NCBI RefSeq assembly: GCF_008369915.1
Contig: NZ_VSRN01000001.1
Span: 1,830,001-1,894,000 of the forward strand
Reading direction: 5' to 3'
Origin: Dyadobacter sp. UC 10
Lineage (GTDB): Bacteria; Bacteroidota; Bacteroidia; Cytophagales; Spirosomataceae
DNA: 64,000 bases
Of the stretch, positions 15,076 through 22,936 are shown one piece after another. A model generated the notes under the pieces. The model had not been told where the DNA came from and did not search any database. It saw nothing but the letters and a program-made list of their open reading frames with translations. A program made the position numbers and the translations under genes. The stretch's first letter is position 1. Each line of letters starts with the position of its first letter.

Positions 15076-16494
15076 ATGTTGGAAGTCCCCAAAAAGCAGC
15101 TGACTGTTGTTCTGGCCCTATTCGTGGCCCTTGCTTTAACCACCTACTTTTACAGATACCCTACCGGCGATGATGCCTGGCTCGGCGAACAGGCTTTTTG
15201 GCTGGAAAAGGGCGGAATTATCCGATCCGAATTTTTCAGGGGTTTAGTAGGATGTGAAAAGCAGATTTTTGTTTGTCACAAGCTTTTCGTGGTTTTCGGC
15301 GCCATGATGATCCGGCTGTTCGGCTACGAATTGCCTGTTTTACAATTTGTAGGGCTGATATTTTTTGTCTTGTTAATTTGTGAATTGATCTACTATGTCG
15401 GAAAGCGCGAGGGTAGCTTTAATTCCACTTATATCCTTGCACTGCTGATTTTAGTGTTTTCCAACAGGCTGCTGATCAAAATGAGTTTTGAGAATCGGCC
15501 TGAAATGATGGTGGCTGCGCTCGGTTTTGGCTCATTCCTGTGCATTCTCCGTCAAAAAGTTACTTTTGGGCAAGCCGCGGCGGCTGGATTTTTGGCAGGC
15601 CTGGCTTTTTTGTGCCATATGAACGGGGTGATCTTTTTGATAGCGGGATTCATAACACTCATTTATCTGAAATCTTATAAAACAGCGGTCTGCTTTGCAA
15701 TTACCGGCACATTAACCAGTTTGACCTATTTCACCGACGTTTTGTCTAAAAAAAATGGGTTTGACCTCTGGCTAGCCCAGTTTGCAGGTGACCCGCAAAC
15801 CGTTGCTGCATTAACGGGAACGGCCAAACTGATTCAGGTGCTTACTTATCCTGTGCTGTTTTTCAAGTCCCCCGAGCAAATAGCATTGTCGCTCCTTTTG
15901 ATATTTCTGCTGTGGAGTCAGCGAGGCTTGCTCAAAAACCTTCCTGTAAAGCCAAGAGTATACGCACTGGTGCTATTTCTGTCTTTCTGGACCATTACGA
16001 AAGCGAATGTGGGATTGTATATGCTGATATTCATTCCTTTCATGCTGGTATTGGTTTACGAACTCTACAAGCTGCGGCCCTTCCAGAATGTAGCCTTTCG
16101 CCTTGTGATTGCCGCCTATTTTATCATTGGGGCATTCGGAATGTGCCAGATCATTTATACTAATTTTAATATGGAATATCTGCCGGTTTCCTACGAAAAG
16201 CTGCGTCCCAGGATTGACGATAGTGACACCGGATTCGTCCCGTTGACTTTTTTTTTCGATGAATACGAGGAATATGCGCGTTTATTGACGCATGAGAACT
16301 ATGAATTGCAATCGGGGAAAAAGAACATGACCACACACCACATGGCCAGCTGGGCGCGCAAGAATAATGTGGGTTTTATATTAATGGATTATGCATTCAG
16401 GCCGGAATCCTACTACCCGAAAGCCGGCACAAAAAAGATACCGTTTTACAAATTAACCTACTTTAACGGAAGATTTGCAATCTATGAAAGGTAA
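15076..16494 (+). CDS. integral-membrane glycosyltransferase, GT39/ArnT-like
   Basis: 472 residues with about ten predicted membrane segments, using a lipid-linked sugar donor to glycosylate a periplasmic substrate. The first helix (LTVVLALFVALALTTYFY) is followed by a periplasmic loop with the acidic pair GDDAWLGEQAFW near residue 32, the position of the catalytic Asp in GT39/GT83 enzymes. Later helices are hydrophobic and the C-terminal 100 residues are soluble. Overall pattern, not close motif identity, supports the call; a family such as DUF2029 is possible. It follows the GT2 gene by 108 nt. Confidence 0.7.
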   Translation: MLEVPKKQLTVVLALFVALALTTYFYRYPTGDDAWLGEQAFWLEKGGIIRSEFFRGLVGCEKQIFVCHKLFVVFGAMMIRLFGYELPVLQFVGLIFFVLLICELIYYVGKREGSFNSTYILALLILVFSNRLLIKMSFENRPEMMVAALGFGSFLCILRQKVTFGQAAAAGFLAGLAFLCHMNGVIFLIAGFITLIYLKSYKTAVCFAITGTLTSLTYFTDVLSKKNGFDLWLAQFAGDPQTVAALTGTAKLIQVLTYPVLFFKSPEQIALSLLLIFLLWSQRGLLKNLPVKPRVYALVLFLSFWTITKANVGLYMLIFIPFMLVLVYELYKLRPFQNVAFRLVIAAYFIIGAFGMCQIIYTNFNMEYLPVSYEKLRPRIDDSDTGFVPLTFFFDEYEEYARLLTHENYELQSGKKNMTTHHMASWARKNNVGFILMDYAFRPESYYPKAGTKKIPFYKLTYFNGRFAIYER

Positions 16495-16549
16495 CTAGTA
16501 TACGGTTCGATAATCGGCTGTCAATTATAAGTCATTTAAAATTGAGACT

Positions 16550-16557
16550 TATATTTG
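16550..16557 (+). promoter_or_regulatory. -7 promoter box for the FkbM gene
   Basis: TATATTTG fits TAnnTTTG. It overlaps the possible TTG start at 16555, which argues that translation really begins at the ATG at 16594, about 37 nt downstream. Confidence 0.4.
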
Positions 16558-16593
16558 TTCGTTACGACTATTTACTCACTTTGGAAAATTGCA

Positions 16594-17424
16594 ATGTTAG
16601 AATACTTGGAAAAATGGTTGACACGGAGAAGGGCGAGGCGTCAGTTCAGTGAATATGCTCATGTGATTGACACATTTCAACTAGTGGAAGAGGGCATGAT
16701 ATCCTTTGCCAATTGGAAAAATCCGCTGATCAAACCTAAAACAATCTCACAGGGGGAAGTCAATTTTTTTAAGCAGTTTATAAAAAAAGGTAGTCTTTGC
16801 ATTGATATCGGGACCAATATCGGTGACACAACCGTTCCGATGGCGCTGGCTGCCGGCAACGCAGGCACTACCCTGGGCTTTGATCCTAATCCTTATGTTT
16901 TTAAGATCTTAGAGATCAATGCTTCTTTAAATAAAGATAAAACCAACATTGTCCCGCTGCCTTACGCGATTACCAAGGTAGAAGGAGAATTCAGCTATGC
17001 TTCTTCCGAAGCTTCTTTTGGAAATGGAGGTATTGCCAATGAAATCGTTGAGGATCACGGTGCATTTCAACTTTCTTCAAAGATCAAAGGCATTCGGTTA
17101 GAAGATTTTCTTCGCAAAAATTATGCATCGATGCTGCCGAAGCTTTCTTTCATAAAAGTGGATGTAGAAGGTGCAGATAAGGAGGTAATCGTTTCAATAT
17201 CAAATCTGATCCGCGAATTTCGCCCGGTATTGATCGCCGAATGCTTTCCCAAATCAACTGTGCAGGAGCGGGCTGAGCTATTCCGGATCGTGTCAGAGCT
17301 AGGGTACGATCTCTACTATTTTTCTGATTTTTGCGAAAATGCCGAAGTAGTGAAAGTGGTTGAAGCAAAGGATATGAACAAGTGGAAAATGTTCAATTTC
17401 TATGCGCTGCCAAACGGGAAATAA
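16594..17424 (+). CDS. FkbM family methyltransferase
   Basis: 276 residues from ATG 16594 (MLEYLEKWLTRRR). SAM-dependent O-methyltransferase of the FkbM type, usually acting on sugars of surface polysaccharides. Motif I is CIDIGTNIGDTTVPMA near residue 75 and the acid following the next strand is in LGFDPNPYV. The family-specific segment RLEDFLRKN and FIKVDVEGADKEVI are clear. It is the third gene of the glycan block and is convergent with corA, separated by only 3 nt. Confidence 0.92.
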   Translation: MLEYLEKWLTRRRARRQFSEYAHVIDTFQLVEEGMISFANWKNPLIKPKTISQGEVNFFKQFIKKGSLCIDIGTNIGDTTVPMALAAGNAGTTLGFDPNPYVFKILEINASLNKDKTNIVPLPYAITKVEGEFSYASSEASFGNGGIANEIVEDHGAFQLSSKIKGIRLEDFLRKNYASMLPKLSFIKVDVEGADKEVIVSISNLIREFRPVLIAECFPKSTVQERAELFRIVSELGYDLYYFSDFCENAEVVKVVEAKDMNKWKMFNFYALPNGK

Positions 17425-17427
17425 GTA

Positions 17428-18372
17428 TTAGATCCACCTTTTTCTTCGGAAAAACCAGAGCACGATCAGCGACGATAAAACCATCAGAAACAGTGAAAGC
17501 CCAAATCCCCAGGGCTGGCCGGCAGACGGGATATGATCGTAGTTCATACCGAAAATACCTGCAATCAATGTCGGCGGCATGAATATGATCGTCACAACTG
17601 TGAAGATTTTGATCACCTGACTTTGTTCCAGGTTGATCAAACCCATGAAGGTATTCTGCAAATATTCCAGTCGCTCGAAGTTGAAAGTAGTATATTCAAG
17701 CAGCGAGCTGATATCTTTTAAAATAATGCGTAAATGCTCTTTACGATCCTCAGGGAAATACTGACTTCTTAATATCCCGGACAATACGCGCTGTTTATCG
17801 ATACTGGTTTCACGCAGCATCATCGTAATCTCCTGCAAGCCACTGATCCGGATCAGCACTTCCTGACGGGCTTTTTGTTCGTGGGTAAGATCCTTACTGA
17901 TCGCGGAAATATCTCTTGAAATTCCTTCCAGCGAATCCGCGTCCGTTTCAATGCGCGTTTCGAGCAGCAGAAGCATAAAATCCACACCGTCCTGAATTCC
18001 TTCCGGGCTCACTTTCATTTTTTTGACCACATCGGCGAAAGTCTTGGAGTCGCCCCTGCGATAGGTAAAAAGTACATTGTGATTCAGCAGGAAGGAAACG
18101 GGGTAGGTTTCGTAGCCGTCACGGTCGATTTTCAGGAAGTTGGAGTTGGCATTAATGGTATCGTTTTGTTCAAAAAACCGCGAGCTGCTTTCAATCTCAA
18201 CGATTTCCTGTGGAGTTTGAAAGCTGATATTGCATTTGTTCTCAACCCATTCTTCCTCCTCAGCCGAAGGCGATTGCAGATCGACCCAAACCAGGTGTTT
18301 CACCTTGCCCAGCTCCCGGACATCATTTTCACGTTTGATCAAACGCCCTTCTTTGTAAAATATGCGTACCAT
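17428..18372 (-). CDS. corA: magnesium/cobalt transporter CorA
   Basis: 314 residues. CorA forms a pentameric inner-membrane channel for Mg2+ (also Co2+ and Ni2+). A large acidic N-terminal cytoplasmic domain (1-250) is followed by two C-terminal membrane helices. The signature GMNYDHIP (the GMN loop) sits at the end of the first helix, near residue 275, and the protein ends in the basic FRRKRWI typical of the family. Convergent with FkbM; divergent from the DUF6934 gene. Confidence 0.95.
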   Translation of the reverse strand: MVRIFYKEGRLIKRENDVRELGKVKHLVWVDLQSPSAEEEEWVENKCNISFQTPQEIVEIESSSRFFEQNDTINANSNFLKIDRDGYETYPVSFLLNHNVLFTYRRGDSKTFADVVKKMKVSPEGIQDGVDFMLLLLETRIETDADSLEGISRDISAISKDLTHEQKARQEVLIRISGLQEITMMLRETSIDKQRVLSGILRSQYFPEDRKEHLRIILKDISSLLEYTTFNFERLEYLQNTFMGLINLEQSQVIKIFTVVTIIFMPPTLIAGIFGMNYDHIPSAGQPWGFGLSLFLMVLSSLIVLWFFRRKRWI

Positions 18373-18432
18373 GTTTTAAAGTTGGGAAATTATCTTTAAA
18401 AGGGGTTGAGATGATCTCAAAAAAGATATCTT

Positions 18433-18440
18433 TAACTTTG
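18433..18440 (+). promoter_or_regulatory. -7 promoter box for the DUF6934 pair
   Basis: TAACTTTG matches TAnnTTTG and lies 14 nt before the ATG at 18455, giving a very short leader. Confidence 0.35.
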
Positions 18441-18454
18441 GAAAACACACACGA

Positions 18455-18895
18455 ATGAAGCATAATCACTATCCGCTGAGGATCTCGCAAGATAGCCTGA
18501 CATTTAGCTTTGAAAGCATTTCAAACCATCGCGTAATCGCTAAACTAATTGAATTTGTCCAGATTGATGATCAAGTTTACAATCTGGCATTTGGAGATGT
18601 TGAGATTGATGGTTATCTGAATGATCTTGTTGTATCTGATAATATGGATACCAAAGAAGTTTTAGCCAGCGTTATCGAAGCAGTATTAATTTTTTTCGAT
18701 GCTCACCCGAACAATTCAGTCTATATTAAAGGTAGCACAACCTCACGAACAAGATTATATCAGATTGTATTAAATAGAGAGTATTGTAATTGGCAGGATA
18801 AATTTATTGTGTATGGAGTCTGTGGTGAAGATGTCCTTACTTTCCAAGCCGGTATTGCTTTTGAGGCATTCGTTATAAAATTAAAGAACACATGA
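18455..18895 (+). CDS. DUF6934 family protein
   Basis: 146 residues matching my memory of the DUF6934 pattern: a beta-rich first half with VYNLAFGDVEIDG, the segment DTKEVLASVIEAVLIFF, then IKGSTTSRTRLYQIVLN and a closing EAFVIKLK. No catalytic motif is evident and the function of the family is unknown. Its stop overlaps the ATG of a 51-residue gene (ATGA), a pairing I recall as recurrent in Bacteroidota. Short two-gene layout is reminiscent of toxin-antitoxin units, but nothing in the sequence proves this. Confidence 0.7.
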   Translation: MKHNHYPLRISQDSLTFSFESISNHRVIAKLIEFVQIDDQVYNLAFGDVEIDGYLNDLVVSDNMDTKEVLASVIEAVLIFFDAHPNNSVYIKGSTTSRTRLYQIVLNREYCNWQDKFIVYGVCGEDVLTFQAGIAFEAFVIKLKNT

Positions 18896-19047
18896 AAATA
18901 ATAGCAAACAAGTCGGGCGCTAAACAGAAGGTCACCGTTGACCCTGATTTGAAAAGCCACAGATCGGATCCTTTTGTTGTGAAGAAAGTTGAGGAGGCTA
19001 AGCAGACAATTGCAAGACTTAGGAAGGCCGGATTTAATTTATTCTAA
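18892..19047 (+). CDS. 51-residue partner of DUF6934 protein
   Basis: 51 residues, easily missed because of its size. Starts MKIIANKSGAKQ and ends KAGFNLF. The core DPFVVKKVEEAKQTIARL is an amphipathic helix that I associate with the small proteins downstream of DUF6934 genes. It overlaps the upstream gene by 4 nt, so translation is coupled. Function unknown. Confidence 0.65.
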   Translation: MKIIANKSGAKQKVTVDPDLKSHRSDPFVVKKVEEAKQTIARLRKAGFNLF

Positions 19048-19074
19048 GGATCAGACTTGATTTAAGTAATCCTG

Positions 19075-19082
19075 TAATTTTG
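19075..19082 (+). promoter_or_regulatory. -7 promoter box for the MFS gene
   Basis: TAATTTTG matches TAnnTTTG, only 4 nt before the ATG at 19087, implying a nearly leaderless transcript. Confidence 0.35.
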
Positions 19083-19086
19083 CAAA

Positions 19087-20274
19087 ATGCAAAGTTCAGC
19101 TCCACGCAGCATTTTCACGACGCAGTTCTGGTTGTTAGGCCTTAGTTCTTTTCTCTTTTCTTCCAGCTTCAATATGCTGATACCCGAGCTGCCTGGGTAT
19201 CTTTCATCGATGGGTGGGGCCGATTACAAAGGCGCCATTATCGGCTTATTTACGCTTACAGCGGGTTTATCAAGACCATTTAGTGGACGTTTGACAGACA
19301 GGGTCGGCCGCGTGCCGGTGATGGCTTTTGGCTCGCTGGTCTGTTTTGTCTGCGGGTTGATGTACCCGATCTTCACAACTGTCATGCCTTTTTTGTTGCT
19401 GAGGCTGGTTCACGGATTTTCCACCGGCTTCAAGCCGACGGGTACTGCCGCCTACGTCGCGGACATTGTACCGGCCGAGCGCCGCGGTGAGGCAATGGGC
19501 ATTCATGGGATGTGCATGGGCGTCGGGTCTGCATTCGGGCCCGCGGTGGGGAGTATGATCAGTCAGTCATTTTCGTTGAACGGTTTGTTCTACACATCCT
19601 CCGTGTTCGCATTATTGTCGATCGCTATTCTGATGAATATGAAGGAAACCTTAAAGGAAAAGCGTCCTTTGTCTGTCGATGCATTCAGGATTGGTTGGCG
19701 GGATATTTTTGAGCCGGATGTATTCAGCCCGGCTTTGATCACCTTTTTATGCTACTTCACATTCGGAGCCGTGGCTACCATCACACCGGATTTCAGCGAT
19801 TATCTTGGCTTGCAGAACAAAGGGTATTATTTTATGATCTTCACAGTTTCGTCGATTTTGATTCGCCTTTTCGCCGGGAGAATCTCCGATCAGCATGGAC
19901 GTATTCCTGTTACAATTGTAGGCTGTATCATTTTGATTGTTTCAATGATTATCACAGGCTATGCCAATACAATCGTGCTATTTTTGGCCGGGGGCGCTGT
20001 TTATGGGATTGCAGTGGGTATCTTATCCCCGGTATTATCCGCCTGGACCGTCGACCTGAGCAGCGATATCAACCGCGGAAGGGCTTTGGCGACGATGTAT
20101 ATTTGTCTGGAAGCGGGTATTGGTATCGGGGCGTTTCTATCAGCCGCTTTATTTGCCAATAAAATCCAGAACCTTCCGCTTGTGTTTTTCAGTATGGGTG
20201 GATTTGCCATCGCAGCGCTGATTTACACCTTATTCATTTATAAAAACAAAAAAGGAAGCCCACGTGCTATTTGA
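19087..20274 (+). CDS. major facilitator superfamily transporter
   Basis: 395 residues with twelve predicted membrane helices in the inner membrane. The motif A region between helices 2 and 3 reads GRLTDRVGRVPV (residues 66-77), and its second-half counterpart is GRISDQHGRIPV, so both halves of the transporter are intact. PAERRGEAMGIHG after helix 4 is typical of drug and metabolite efflux members. The substrate cannot be inferred. It overlaps the YigZ gene by 11 nt, suggesting one transcript. Confidence 0.9.
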   Translation: MQSSAPRSIFTTQFWLLGLSSFLFSSSFNMLIPELPGYLSSMGGADYKGAIIGLFTLTAGLSRPFSGRLTDRVGRVPVMAFGSLVCFVCGLMYPIFTTVMPFLLLRLVHGFSTGFKPTGTAAYVADIVPAERRGEAMGIHGMCMGVGSAFGPAVGSMISQSFSLNGLFYTSSVFALLSIAILMNMKETLKEKRPLSVDAFRIGWRDIFEPDVFSPALITFLCYFTFGAVATITPDFSDYLGLQNKGYYFMIFTVSSILIRLFAGRISDQHGRIPVTIVGCIILIVSMIITGYANTIVLFLAGGAVYGIAVGILSPVLSAWTVDLSSDINRGRALATMYICLEAGIGIGAFLSAALFANKIQNLPLVFFSMGGFAIAALIYTLFIYKNKKGSPRAI

Positions 20275-20869
20275 CGATACTTTTCAAACAATAGCCCAGC
20301 CTTCGGAAGGTTTTTTTAAGGACAAAGGCAGCAAATTCCTATCCTACGCATTCCCGATCTCTGCCGAAGCTGACGCAAAAGAGCATCTTGGCATGTTGAA
20401 AGAACTGCATCCAAAGGCAGTGCATCATTGCTACGCTTACCGGCTGGGTACCGACAAAATGAGTTACCGCATAAGCGACGATGGCGAACCGTCGGGCACA
20501 GCGGGCAGGCCCATTCTCAATACTTTATATTCCAGGGATGTAACAAATGTTCTCATCGTGGTTGTCAGGTATTTCGGCGGGACATTGCTTGGTGTGCCGG
20601 GATTGATCAGTGCCTATAAAACTGCGACTGAAAGTGCGCTGGATTCGGCCGTGGTGGTTACCAGGCATTTTATCAACAGATATAAAATGGAGTTTCAGTA
20701 TCCGCAAATGAATGAAGCAATGCGGATTGTAAAGGAAATGGAGCTTCCTGTGTTGGACCAGCAATTTGAAATGGAATGCAGCATGATCGTCGAAGTCCGC
20801 GTTTCGGCTACGGAGGTTTTTGTCAGCCGCTCTCAGAAGGTCGACGGGCTGAAATTGACACTGAGCTAA
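20264..20869 (+). CDS. YigZ/IMPACT family protein
   Basis: 201 residues from a GTG start inside the 3' end of the MFS gene. The N-terminal UPF0029 (IMPACT) domain shows KDKGSKFLSYAFPI, the family hallmark HHCYAYRLG, SDDGEPSGTAGRPIL (residues 67-81) and VVRYFGGTLLGVPGL. A C-terminal DUF1949 ferredoxin-like domain follows. In eukaryotes IMPACT inhibits Gcn2; the bacterial role is unclear and may involve ribosomes. Convergent with the HigA-like stub at 20870 with no gap. Confidence 0.93.
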   Translation: MLFDDTFQTIAQPSEGFFKDKGSKFLSYAFPISAEADAKEHLGMLKELHPKAVHHCYAYRLGTDKMSYRISDDGEPSGTAGRPILNTLYSRDVTNVLIVVVRYFGGTLLGVPGLISAYKTATESALDSAVVVTRHFINRYKMEFQYPQMNEAMRIVKEMELPVLDQQFEMECSMIVEVRVSATEVFVSRSQKVDGLKLTLS

Positions 20870-21034
20870 CTATTCGTTGTCTTTCAGCATTTTTACAAAA
20901 TCATCTTCGTAAGCTTTCAGCGCTTTCAGCAATTCCTGTAACTCTTTCTCTTCAGGTGTGCCTTTTTTTGCTCCAAAAATTTCGTCCGCTCTTTCCGAAG
21001 CTTTTTCGTAGTCAGTTTCGTTTTTAATGATCAT
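20870..21034 (-). CDS. small HigA-like N-terminal domain protein
   Basis: 54 residues, MIIKNETDYEKASERADEIF then GTPEEKELQELLKALKAYED. This is the pattern found at the N-terminus of HigA-type antitoxin/regulators (IKTExEYExALxRIExL..GTPExDELELLxxLIxxYE), but there is no helix-turn-helix domain after it. It may be an autonomous small protein or a remnant of a longer regulator. No toxin gene is adjacent. Its 3' end abuts the yigZ stop codon. Confidence 0.6.
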   Translation of the reverse strand: MIIKNETDYEKASERADEIFGAKKGTPEEKELQELLKALKAYEDDFVKMLKDNE

Positions 21035-21076
21035 CTTTTTTAAATCTTCAGGGTTTAAAGATATCTATAATGAATG

Positions 21077-21113
21077 AAACGCAAAAGACCCGCCGAAGCA
21101 GGTCCTTGCGTTT
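21077..21113 (-). terminator. hairpin downstream of susD
   Basis: AAACGCAA (21077-21084) pairs with TTGCGTTT (21106-21113), with a further GACC/GGTC stem inside. It lies 24 nt past the susD stop codon. The following T-run is weak, so it may be a terminator or an mRNA-stabilising stem. Confidence 0.5.
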
Positions 21114-21136
21114 AGTCAGGTTATATGTATCAGGTA

Positions 21137-22900
21137 TTAATATCCGGGGTTTTGTACCAGAATCGTTTTTCCGTCCAGCTGGCTGTTCAGAATTTCGTCC
21201 TGAGGGAGCGGATAGTACAGGTTTTTAGCGGTAAAGGTCTTTCCGGCCATGTAACCTCTCTTGCTGAAAGTACGTCCTGAAGGCTCTTTGCCCGCAGCTG
21301 CCTCCTCTACTGAATATTTGTTCAGCACTTTTTCCGCAATACCCCAGCGAACCAGGTCGAAGAAACGGTGACCCTCCATTGCAAATTCAAGTCTTTGCTC
21401 CATACGGACAGCATTTCTGGCATATTCCGCTCCTTTGCTTGCAAATGTACCTGCCGGATATGGCTCAACTTTATAGGTAACGCTTGCATCCTGCACGGAC
21501 CCTGTTTTGGCACGCACGCGAATTTGGTTCACGTAGCCTTCTGCGGCAGCCAGATTACCAAGCTCAACTTCACATTCAGCCAACCAAAGCAAAACATGCG
21601 ATAGTTTGATGAGGCGGAAGTTGTTGTTCACATTCCTCTTGCTCGTAGAGTGGGTAGTACTGTTCTCCTCTGCCAGATAATACATCCACTTTTTACCAAG
21701 GAAAGGGCCTGCGTAAGCCTGGTCACGTATCCAGGAAGAGCCAGGCATCGGCCCCCAGTCGAGGAAATTAACGCCACGGCGGCCTACTGTCCAATCCAGG
21801 CGTGGATCAACGGGGATCGTTTTGTCCAATGTGAAAGCAGCTGAGGCTATAATTCCCTGGTCATTAGGCAGGTCTACTTTATTGTAAGTGTCTAGTGAAC
21901 CATCAGCAGCCGCACCGATCATAGGCAAACCGTTCTCTGTTTTAAATGCATTCACGAGATTGTGAGATGGCTGATAAAAACCGCAGCATCCTCGCCCGGG
22001 TGCGTTCGCGGAGTAAGGCCAGTTCAGGTTGTCTCCCGCATTACCATTGTTTCCATTGGTACCATCATTCACTGAAAACTGCACTTCGAAGATTGATTCG
22101 CTATTATTGTTGCCGGTAGTTCTGTAATTGTCGTGGTAGTTGGCAACCAGTTTTTTGCCTGAATTTTGAACTACGTCAACAAGCAAAGTTTTTGCCTCAG
22201 CCCATTTCTTCTGAAATACAAGCACTTTTGCCAGGTGCGATTTTGCAGCCCATTGCGTTGCTCTCCCTTTCTGAGCCTGTGTAGCAGGAAGTTTTTCAGC
22301 CGCGAATTTGAAGTCTTCTTCGATTTTTGGCCAGATATCCTCAGAATTAGGGATTTTAGTAGAATTAGGATCCGACGCTACATAAATTTTGTCGTCGATG
22401 TAAGGCACCATATTCCACATTTTTTTGGCTTCAAAATGATAGAAACCTCGTAAGAAACGAGCCTCTGCAACTACCTGCTCTATTTCGGCATCGGACATAT
22501 CCTTTACTAAATCGCTCGTTGCAACCTGTATTACTTCGTTGCAGCGCCCCACCCCATCATATTGATGCCACCATTTTCCAAGGAAATAGGTATTATCGGC
22601 CAGCCAGTTATATTGCTCAATGAAGGATTGTTCCGGCTGGTCACCCGCATCAGTACCTTTCACCGCATCGTCGCTGGAAATTCCACCGAAAACATAGTTG
22701 GATATTGTTGACTGTCGGCCGGTATTTCCGGAACCAACGCCGTCCAGCAAAGAGTAAGCACCTATTAAAAGTGCATTTACCCCGTTTTTGTTACTCAGCT
22801 GCTCTCTGGATGCACGTCCCTGGGGTTTCAGATCGAAAAAGCTATCTGAGCAGGAAAAGCTCAGGCCGATCAAAAAGACTAGTAATGTTATTTTTTTCAT
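21137..22900 (-). CDS. SusD/RagB family outer-membrane lipoprotein
   Basis: 587 residues. Starts MKKITLLVFLIGLSFSCSDS, a lipoprotein signal with the lipidated Cys at residue 17. SusD proteins sit on the cell surface over the SusC barrel and capture glycans. The N-terminal helical TPR part includes ARFLRGFYHFEAKKMW, a family hallmark near residue 155, and the C-terminal part ends LPQDEILNSQ followed by LVQNPGY, the usual SusD ending. It is encoded 36 nt after susC and is surely co-transcribed. Ligand unknown; no glycosidase is adjacent, so this is a minimal pair. Confidence 0.95.
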   Translation of the reverse strand: MKKITLLVFLIGLSFSCSDSFFDLKPQGRASREQLSNKNGVNALLIGAYSLLDGVGSGNTGRQSTISNYVFGGISSDDAVKGTDAGDQPEQSFIEQYNWLADNTYFLGKWWHQYDGVGRCNEVIQVATSDLVKDMSDAEIEQVVAEARFLRGFYHFEAKKMWNMVPYIDDKIYVASDPNSTKIPNSEDIWPKIEEDFKFAAEKLPATQAQKGRATQWAAKSHLAKVLVFQKKWAEAKTLLVDVVQNSGKKLVANYHDNYRTTGNNNSESIFEVQFSVNDGTNGNNGNAGDNLNWPYSANAPGRGCCGFYQPSHNLVNAFKTENGLPMIGAAADGSLDTYNKVDLPNDQGIIASAAFTLDKTIPVDPRLDWTVGRRGVNFLDWGPMPGSSWIRDQAYAGPFLGKKWMYYLAEENSTTHSTSKRNVNNNFRLIKLSHVLLWLAECEVELGNLAAAEGYVNQIRVRAKTGSVQDASVTYKVEPYPAGTFASKGAEYARNAVRMEQRLEFAMEGHRFFDLVRWGIAEKVLNKYSVEEAAAGKEPSGRTFSKRGYMAGKTFTAKNLYYPLPQDEILNSQLDGKTILVQNPGY

Positions 22901-22936
22901 CTTTCAAATATGAAATTATGTGAATGTCAAAGAGGA

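Noticed and set aside
16243..16256. nine-T run in the GT39-like gene as a phase-variable tract
   Set aside because: T runs of this length are common in AT-rich codons for Phe and the frame is intact; weaker case than the G9 tract at 38119.
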